Below are positions 58,144-64,000 of a stretch of DNA of 64,000 bases, one piece after another. Location: assembly GCF_014138435.1 (NCBI RefSeq), contig NZ_JACJIM010000006.1, forward strand, positions 248,001-312,000. The letters are read 5' to 3'. The position numbers and the translations under genes are program-made. The notes under the pieces are model-generated. The model made no database searches. It worked only from the letters and a program-made list of their open reading frames with translations, and was not told the DNA's origin. Numbering within the stretch: the first letter of the stretch is position 1; every line of letters begins with the position of its first letter. Origin of the DNA: Methylobacterium fujisawaense. Lineage in GTDB: Bacteria; Pseudomonadota; Alphaproteobacteria; Rhizobiales; Beijerinckiaceae.

Positions 58144-59817
58144 ATGGCGCTGCCCGAACGCGAGAGCATGGATTTCGACGTGGTCGTGGTGGGCGCCGGC
58201 CCGGCCGGCCTCGCCACCGCGATCCGCCTGAAGCAGCGCGCCGCCGAGATCGGCGAGGAGATCAGCGTCGTCGTCGTCGAGAAGGGCTCCGAGGTCGGCG
58301 CCCATATCCTCTCGGGCGCGGTGATCGACCCGATCGGCCTCGACCGGCTCCTGCCCGAATGGCGCCAGGACCCGGAGCGGCCGCTCAAGACGGAAGTTCA
58401 GCGCGACGAGTTCATGATGCTCACCAAGAACAGCGGCATCACCCTGCCGAACCTGTTCTTCCCCAAGCTCATGTCGAACCACGGCAATTTCGTCGGCTCG
58501 CTCTCGAACGTCTGCAAGTACCTGGGCGCGCAGGCCGAGGCGCTCGGCGTCGAGATCTATCCGGGCTTCCCGGCCTCCGAGGTGCTGTTCGACGACAAGG
58601 GCGCGGTGGCGGGCATCGCCACGGGCGATCTCGGGATCGGCAAGTCCGGCGCGCCGCGCGAGGACTACACCCGCGGCATGGAGCTGCGCGCCAAGTACAC
58701 GGTGTTCGGCGAGGGCGCCCGGGGCAACCTGACCAAGGGTCTGATCCAGCGCTTCTCGCTCAACCGGCACAGCGACCACTTCAAGTACGGGCTCGGCGTG
58801 AAGGAGCTCTGGCAGCTCGCGCCGGGCAAGTTCGAGCCCGGGCTCGTGCGCCACACCATGGGCTGGCCGCTGCCCAACAAGGCCGGCGGCGGCTCCTGGC
58901 TCTACCATTTCGACGACAACCTGCTCTCGGTCGGCTTCGTCACGCACCTGAACTACGAGAACCCGACCCTGTCGCCGTTCGAGGAGTTCCAGCGCTTCAA
59001 GACCCACCCGCTGATCGCCGAGACCTTCGAGGGCGCCAAGCGCATCGGCTACGGCGCGCGCGCCATCATGGAGGGCGGCTGGCAATCGGTGCCGAAGCTG
59101 GTCTTCCCCGGCGGCTGCCTGGTCGGCTGCTCGGCGGGCTTCGTCAACGTGCCGCGGATCAAGGGCTCGCACAACGCGGTGCTCTCCGGGATGCAGGCGG
59201 CCGACGCCATCGCGGACGCCCTGAAGGCGGGCCGCGCCGGGGACGAGCTCACCGCCTACGAGGCCGGCTGGCGCGACAGCCCGATCGGGCAGGACCTGAA
59301 GGCGGTGCGCAACGTCAAGCCGCTCTGGTCCAAGTACGGCACGCTGGTGGGCGTCGGCCTCGGCGGGATCGACATGTGGGCGACGAGCATCTTCGGCGCC
59401 TCGCCGTTCGGCACGCTCAAGCACGGCAAGCCCGACCACGCCTGCCTCAAGCCGCTCTCCGAGGTGACGCCGATCGTCTACCCGAAGCCCGACGGCAAGC
59501 TGACCTTCGACCGGCTCTCCTCGGTCTACCTGTCGAACACCAACCACGAGGAGGACCAGCCGCCGCACCTCAAGGTCCGCGACTTGGAGCTGCAGAAGCG
59601 CTCCGAGCACGACGTCTATGGCGGGCCGTCCGGCCGCTACTGCCCGGCGGGCGTCTACGAGTGGGTGGCGGATTCCGCCGCGAGCGACGGGGTGCGCTAC
59701 CAGATCAACGCGCAGAACTGCGTCCACTGCAAGACCTGCGACATCAAGGATCCGAACCAGAACATCGACTGGGTGACCCCGGAGGGGCCCGGCGGGCCGA
59801 ACTACCCGAACATGTGA
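58144..59817 (+). CDS. Electron transfer flavoprotein-ubiquinone oxidoreductase
   Basis: A 557-residue FAD/Fe-S membrane enzyme that passes electrons from ETF (fed by acyl-CoA and sarcosine-type dehydrogenases) to ubiquinone. FAD loop VVVVGAGPAGLATAIRL, family segment EKGSEVGAHILSGAVID, YGARAIMEGGWQSVPKLVFPGG, and the C-terminal 4Fe-4S ligands CVHCKTC with another Cys in GRYCPAGVYEW, and DPNQNIDWVTPEGPGGPNYP. The SD GGCGAGG is adjacent to the ATG. Full length. Confidence 0.95.
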   Translation: MALPERESMDFDVVVVGAGPAGLATAIRLKQRAAEIGEEISVVVVEKGSEVGAHILSGAVIDPIGLDRLLPEWRQDPERPLKTEVQRDEFMMLTKNSGITLPNLFFPKLMSNHGNFVGSLSNVCKYLGAQAEALGVEIYPGFPASEVLFDDKGAVAGIATGDLGIGKSGAPREDYTRGMELRAKYTVFGEGARGNLTKGLIQRFSLNRHSDHFKYGLGVKELWQLAPGKFEPGLVRHTMGWPLPNKAGGGSWLYHFDDNLLSVGFVTHLNYENPTLSPFEEFQRFKTHPLIAETFEGAKRIGYGARAIMEGGWQSVPKLVFPGGCLVGCSAGFVNVPRIKGSHNAVLSGMQAADAIADALKAGRAGDELTAYEAGWRDSPIGQDLKAVRNVKPLWSKYGTLVGVGLGGIDMWATSIFGASPFGTLKHGKPDHACLKPLSEVTPIVYPKPDGKLTFDRLSSVYLSNTNHEEDQPPHLKVRDLELQKRSEHDVYGGPSGRYCPAGVYEWVADSAASDGVRYQINAQNCVHCKTCDIKDPNQNIDWVTPEGPGGPNYPNM

Positions 59818-59971
59818 GGCGCCCGGACCGGGCTGGGAGGACGCGGCGTCATCCTTTCGCCTTGCGGGGCTGGCGGGATGGGTTCAGTGTCCCCAGCGTT
59901 TTTTCGGGGATGCCCCGCCATTCTCGCGCCCGGCCCCTGACGGGCCGGCGCCCAGGAGCCGCGATCGGTTC

Positions 59972-61840
59972 ATGATGATCACACGCGCCCGCCGGAGCGT
60001 CTCGGCGCTCGCCCTTCTGCTCGCCGCCGGGCTGCCGCAGACCGTGCTGGCCGCGCAGCCGAGGGAATCGACCCCGGTGCTCGACTACGAGCCCGCGGAT
60101 TCGCTGGAGGGCAACTTCCTCTCCGCCTACATCGCGGGCGCGTCCCGGGACACGGCGGCGGCGGCGACCTTCTACCGCGAGGCGGTCAAGGCCGATCCGC
60201 GCAACGCCGAGCTGGTCGAGCGCGCCTTCATCTCGCTGCTCGCCGACGGCGCCCTGCCGGACGCGTTCCGCACCGCCGAGAAGCTCATCGCCCGCGATCC
60301 CACCAACGGGCTCGCCAACCTCTCGCTGGGGGTGCGCCAGATCAAGGCGGGCCAATGGGCCGCCGCCCGCCAGAACTTCTCGCGCAGCGGCCGCGGGGCG
60401 GCCACCGACCTGACCGCGACGCTGCTCACCGCCTGGTCGTATGCCGGCGCGGGTGACGGCAAGAAGGCGCTGGAGACGGTCAACAAGCTCCGGGGCGAGC
60501 GCTACTACAACACCTTCCGCGACTACCATGCCGGCCTGATCGCCTCGGTGACCGGCGACAACGCCGAGGCCGAGCGGCGCCTCAAGGCCGCCTACGAGGC
60601 CGACCGCAACACCCTGCGCATCGTCGACGCCTATGCCCGGATGGAGGCGAGCCTCGGCCGCACCGATCTGGCGATCCAGGCCTATTCCGACTTCGACCAG
60701 CTCTCGCCCCGCCACCCGCTGGTGCGCGACGCCCTCGACAAGCTCAAGGAGGGCAAGCCGCTGACGCGGCTGATCGGCACCGCCCAGGAGGGCGCAGCCG
60801 AGGTGCTGTACGGGCTGGGCTCCGCGGGCTCGACGCAGGGCGACGAACTGCCCGCCGTGATCTACCTGCGGCTGGCGCTCTACCTCGCCCCCGACCACGC
60901 CCTCGCCCGGCTGACGCTGGCCGACACGCTGGACCGGATGAAGCAGCCCGAGCGGGCCAACGAGGCCTACGCGCAGATCCCGGCCGCCTCCCCGCTCAAG
61001 CTCAACGCCGACATCCAGATCGGCCTGAACCTGGAGCAGATGGGCAAGGGCGACGAGGCCCTGGCCCATCTCGACGCGGCGATGAAGGCCCATCCGGACG
61101 ACATCGACGTCATCACGGCGCTGGGCAACGTGCAGCGCGCCCGCAAGAAATACGAGGAGGCGGCCGCCACCTACACCCGGGCCATCGGCCTGATCGGCGA
61201 CCGGCCGCAGGCCAATTACTGGACGACCTACTATTTCCGCGGCACCGCCTACGAGCGCGCCAAGCAGTGGCCGAAGGCCGAGGCCGACCTGAAGAAGGCC
61301 CTGTCGCTGGTGCCGGCCAACCAGCCGGCCGCCAAGGCGCAGGTGATGAACTATCTCGGCTATTCCTGGGTCGATCAGAACGTCAACATCGACGAGGCGT
61401 TCAAGCTGCTGCAGCAGGCCGCCGATGCGAGCCCCCGGGACGGGATGATCGTCGACAGCCTCGGCTGGGCCTATTACCGCCTCGGCCGTTGGGACGATGC
61501 GGTGCGCGAGCTGGAGAAGGCGGTCGAGCTGAAGCCCGGCGATCCGACCATCAACGACCACCTGGGCGACGCCTACTGGCGTTCGGGCCGGCGCCTCGAG
61601 GGCAAGTTCCAGTGGCAGCACGCCAAGGATCTGAACCCCGAGCCGGACGACCTCACGCAGATCAACGCGAAGCTGAAGGACGGGCTGCCCGACATCGAGA
61701 AGCCGACCGCCACCGCCGAGACCGTGCCGGCCCCGGTCGCCGCCCCGCACAACGCCGAGAACCCGGAATTGCCGAAGGGCGCCCCCCAGCCGCACGAGGC
61801 GCCGGGCGCCGCCGACAAGGCCAAGAAGTCGGGGGGCTAG
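59972..61840 (+). CDS. Secreted tetratricopeptide-repeat protein
   Basis: A 622-residue periplasmic or outer-membrane-attached protein with a signal peptide (ARRSVSALALLLAAGLPQT then VLAAQ). It contains many TPR helices from about 60 to 560, for example FLSAYIAGASRDTAAAATFY, LANLSLGVRQIKAGQWAAAR, AQVMNYLGYSWVDQNVNI and SLGWAYYRLGRWDDAVRELE, and a Pro/Ala-rich tail. Similar alphaproteobacterial proteins follow ETF-QO and precede ispE; ispE is not here. The start is 59972 or 59975. Confidence 0.88.
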   Translation: MMITRARRSVSALALLLAAGLPQTVLAAQPRESTPVLDYEPADSLEGNFLSAYIAGASRDTAAAATFYREAVKADPRNAELVERAFISLLADGALPDAFRTAEKLIARDPTNGLANLSLGVRQIKAGQWAAARQNFSRSGRGAATDLTATLLTAWSYAGAGDGKKALETVNKLRGERYYNTFRDYHAGLIASVTGDNAEAERRLKAAYEADRNTLRIVDAYARMEASLGRTDLAIQAYSDFDQLSPRHPLVRDALDKLKEGKPLTRLIGTAQEGAAEVLYGLGSAGSTQGDELPAVIYLRLALYLAPDHALARLTLADTLDRMKQPERANEAYAQIPAASPLKLNADIQIGLNLEQMGKGDEALAHLDAAMKAHPDDIDVITALGNVQRARKKYEEAAATYTRAIGLIGDRPQANYWTTYYFRGTAYERAKQWPKAEADLKKALSLVPANQPAAKAQVMNYLGYSWVDQNVNIDEAFKLLQQAADASPRDGMIVDSLGWAYYRLGRWDDAVRELEKAVELKPGDPTINDHLGDAYWRSGRRLEGKFQWQHAKDLNPEPDDLTQINAKLKDGLPDIEKPTATAETVPAPVAAPHNAENPELPKGAPQPHEAPGAADKAKKSGG

Positions 61841-62188
61841 CGCCCCTCTCCCGATCCGGCGCGCTGGCGGTCCGCACCTCGTTCGTCACGGCGGTGCGGC
61901 GGCCGGCGCCGCCCGCAGCCGACGCTCGGGCGCGCCGTCCGGAAGATCCGCAAGGCGGCTTCGGGCCGCAAGGGCAAGATCTTCGGCCTCCGGGCATGAG
62001 CCTGCGCCCGTTCAGGCTCCCGGTGCCTGCGTAAGATCGCCGGTATTCTGCACCCGACATCCCGTCGCGCCGTCCTGCAAAGCGCAAAGACGAACGGGAT
62101 TCTCTTGGGGACCGTAGCTCAAGAGGCCTAATTGCCTGACGATCCGGGCCCGCTAGGCTCGCGCCTCCGCAACCTGTCGGAGTGGATC
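61841..62188. other. Intergenic region with nested hairpin
   Basis: This 348-base gap carries a nested hairpin at 61942-61984: outer arms GAAGATC and GATCTTC, inner GCGGC and GCCGC around TTCGG. It may end the TPR transcript. There is a tRNA-like D-arm fragment near 62108, but no full tRNA. No gene was seen. Confidence 0.45.
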
Positions 62189-63148
62189 GTGAAAGCGCTG
62201 AAGCCGGTCTGGATCCTGCTGGCCCTCGCCTGTGCGGCATCCGGAATCCCGGCCGATCCTGCGAGCGCGCAGGACACGGTGTCCGGGCCGGCTGCGTCCA
62301 TCCTGGAGGCCGTTCCCGTCTCGAACGCGCCGCTCGGCGGCTTTCCCTACTTCGCGCTCCCCGACGGCTACCAGCCGCTGAACCCGCCCGAGACCCGCGC
62401 TTTCGGGCATTTCCTGTTCTGGACCGGCACGGCGCTCCACGAGGTCGAGGGCAAGGTCTTCCTGTCCCTCATCGGCACCAAGGACGGCAAGACCTACGCA
62501 TCCTATGAGCTGAAGAAGAATATCGAGGCCGTGCTGACACAGGCCGGCGGCCGGAAGATCGCCGACAGCAGGATCCCCGCCACCCTCACGGAGACGCTGC
62601 CCGAGGACATCCGGATCGGGATGTATGAGGGCCTGGGCAATGTCTACAACGAGCCGGTGCAGACCTGGGTGATCCGCCGGCCGGACCGGCAGATCTGGGT
62701 CCATTTCGTGCCCGGCAGCAACAACGCGGCCTGGACCATCCTGGAGACCAAGCCGTTTCTCCAGACCGCCGCCCTCCTGCCCGCCGAGCAGCTGAAGCAG
62801 GACCTCGACACGACGGGAAAGGCGGTGATCCAGGTCAACTTCGCCACCGACAGGACCGAGATCCTGCCGGCCTCCGCCCCGCAGATCGACGCGGTGGCGG
62901 GCCTGCTGCGGACGAATCCCGGCCTGCGGCTCGCGATCAACGGCCATACCGACGAGACCGGAGCCGCCGCGCACAACCAGGCCTTGTCCGACGGCCGTGC
63001 CAAGTCGGTCATGGCGAAGCTCGTCGCCGCCGGCGTCGCGAGGGATCGGCTGAAGGCCAGGGGCTTCGGGGCGTCCAGCCCGGTCGCCGCCAACGACAGC
63101 GCGGAGGGACGGGCGAAGAACCGGCGCGTCGAGCTGGTCAGGTTCTGA
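62189..63148 (+). CDS. Secreted OmpA-domain protein
   Basis: A 319-residue envelope protein. The start GTG 62189 (VKALKPVWILLALACAASG) gives a signal peptide with SAQD cleavage and has GGAG 6 bases upstream; an upstream TTG 62132 also lies in frame. The middle region (about 35-200) is family-specific, and the C-terminal OmpA domain (about 215-319) has the peptidoglycan-binding block AINGHTDETGAAAHNQALSDGRA and GRAKNRRVELVRF. It should anchor to the cell wall. Confidence 0.85.
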   Translation: MKALKPVWILLALACAASGIPADPASAQDTVSGPAASILEAVPVSNAPLGGFPYFALPDGYQPLNPPETRAFGHFLFWTGTALHEVEGKVFLSLIGTKDGKTYASYELKKNIEAVLTQAGGRKIADSRIPATLTETLPEDIRIGMYEGLGNVYNEPVQTWVIRRPDRQIWVHFVPGSNNAAWTILETKPFLQTAALLPAEQLKQDLDTTGKAVIQVNFATDRTEILPASAPQIDAVAGLLRTNPGLRLAINGHTDETGAAAHNQALSDGRAKSVMAKLVAAGVARDRLKARGFGASSPVAANDSAEGRAKNRRVELVRF

Positions 63149-63406
63149 GGGCAGAGGCGCCGATGGCAGGCCTCGACCGGGCGTCTCGCTGGTCCGGACC
63201 CGCTCCGTGCGTCGGAGCTGGGGACGTCGGGGGCGACAAGAGTATTTTGTCCGCCATATCATAAAAATCGACGCGCATTTTCCCGGGCTTTGACGCACAG
63301 TGCGCAGCCGTTCGCGGGCGGCCAAGCCGCAGCCCGCACGGCAGGAGATTCGCACGGCAAGAGCCGGCGGGCGGGCATCGCGCCCGCGAGTCAGGGAGGA
63401 AGGCCC

Positions 63407-64000
63407 ATGCCGTCAGATATCGAGATCGCCCGCGCCGCGACCCTGAAGCCGATCGCGCAGGTCGCCGAGAAGCTCGGCATCCCGGATGACGCGCTCCACA
63501 ATTACGGCAAGCACATCGCCAAGATCGACCACGGCTACATCGCCGGGCTGGAGAGCCGGAAGCCCGGCAAGCTCGTGCTGGTCACGGCGATCTCCCCGAC
63601 GCCCGCGGGCGAGGGCAAGACCACCACCACGGTGGGCCTGGGCGACGCCCTGAACCGCATCGGCGAGAAGACCATGATCTGCCTGCGCGAGCCGTCGCTC
63701 GGGCCGTGCTTCGGCATGAAGGGCGGCGCCGCCGGCGGCGGCAAGGCCCAGGTCGTGCCGATGGAGCAGATCAACCTGCACTTCACCGGCGACTTCCACG
63801 CCATCACGTCGGCCCACAGCCTCGCGGCCGCGCTGATCGACAACCACGTCTACTGGGCGAACGAGCTCAACATCGACGTGCGCCGCATCCACTGGCGCCG
63901 CGTCGTCGACATGAACGACCGGGCTTTGCGCCAGATCACCCAGTCGCTCGGCGGCGTCGCCAACGGCTTCCCCCGGGAGGACGGGTTCGACATCACGGTG
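63407..64000 (+). CDS. ftfL: Formate-tetrahydrofolate ligase (partial, cut by window end)
   Basis: The first 198 residues of the ATP-dependent enzyme that joins formate to tetrahydrofolate, essential in methylotrophs for entering the serine cycle. The start MPSDIEIARAATLKPIAQVA has a strong SD (GGGAGGAAGG). The nucleotide loop is TPAGEGKTTTTVGLGDAL (about 65-80), and GPCFGMKGGAAGGGKAQVVPM and FTGDFHAITSAHSLAAALIDNH follow, diagnostic of FTHFS. The reading frame is open to the window end. Upstream, 63236-63290 is AT-rich and probably includes its promoter. Confidence 0.97.
   Translation, partial: MPSDIEIARAATLKPIAQVAEKLGIPDDALHNYGKHIAKIDHGYIAGLESRKPGKLVLVTAISPTPAGEGKTTTTVGLGDALNRIGEKTMICLREPSLGPCFGMKGGAAGGGKAQVVPMEQINLHFTGDFHAITSAHSLAAALIDNHVYWANELNIDVRRIHWRRVVDMNDRALRQITQSLGGVANGFPREDGFDITV

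Noticed and set aside
62108..62145. tRNA-like fragment (GTAGCTCA-type D-arm near a TAATTGC loop)
   Set aside because: No acceptor stem, T-arm or CCA can be formed; it is a chance resemblance upstream of the OmpA-domain gene.
59972..62188. An ispE gene after the TPR protein
   Set aside because: The expected kinase frame is absent; the stretch holds only hairpins and short frames.
1..64000. CRISPR array, prophage, insertion sequence or toxin-antitoxin pair
   Set aside because: No regularly spaced repeats, integrase, transposase or phage structural genes were found, and no convincing toxin-antitoxin pair is present.

Overview
The window is a GC-rich alphaproteobacterial chromosome segment, most likely Methylobacterium or a close relative. 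The pointers are very high GC, the start of ftfL (formate-tetrahydrofolate ligase, a central C1 enzyme of methylotrophs) at the right edge, an ETF-ubiquinone oxidoreductase, two intergenic palindromic repeat families of the Rhizobiales type, and a parAB-rsmG-mnmG cluster with a perfect parS site. The species is inferred from gene content and style; no search was run.

Layout. 1-3.6 kb: several very small membrane-protein genes, a glutathione S-transferase divergent from a WYL-domain regulator with a large palindrome between them, and tRNA-Arg(TCT). 3.7-14.8 kb: FUSC transporter, pth-ychF, a tandem MaoC protein, aldo/keto reductase, mtnA and ftsK. 15.0-17.8 kb: a five-gene stress locus (two Hsp20 chaperones, a membrane protein, two proteins sharing a small domain) led by a ROSE-type RNA thermometer. 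17.9-24.1 kb: galM with a degenerate nuclease-like membrane protein, a lipid kinase-TerC-binding protein run. 24.3-32.1 kb: leuS, YggS-type PLP protein, an L,D-transpeptidase divergent from an orphan OmpR-type regulator, a cyclic-nucleotide-type sensor, dapD and an alpha/beta-hydrolase lacking its nucleophile. 32.2-36.6 kb: class A acid phosphatase, TonB-dependent siderophore receptor, AEC transporter. 36.7-43.6 kb: lptE-holA converging on a methyltransferase and the parB-parA-rsmG-mnmG operon. 43.7-51.5 kb: a second ROSE-like hairpin, small proteins, a 17-bp tandem repeat, MipA/OmpV, a degenerate EAL protein, an OprP-type porin, panC, class A beta-lactamase with YbaK. 51.6-64 kb: mnmE with a parS-like site upstream, ABC-F ATPase, zinc metallopeptidase, uracil-DNA glycosylase, ETF-QO, TPR protein, OmpA-domain protein, ftfL (cut by the window edge).

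How parts work together. The parAB/parS set marks this as an origin-proximal chromosome-segregation region, with one perfect parS, one 15/16 parS and a weaker match spread over 26 kb. leuS and mnmE, which in many alphaproteobacteria flank this core and read into it, are here both turned around and 9-10 kb away. The Hsp20 locus looks like a temperature-gated proteostasis unit. The rest is mostly housekeeping and envelope genes. There is no prophage, insertion sequence, CRISPR array or obvious defence island. The most unusual material is the paired ROSE hairpins, the palindromic operator, the domain-sharing stress proteins, and several enzymes with lost catalytic residues.
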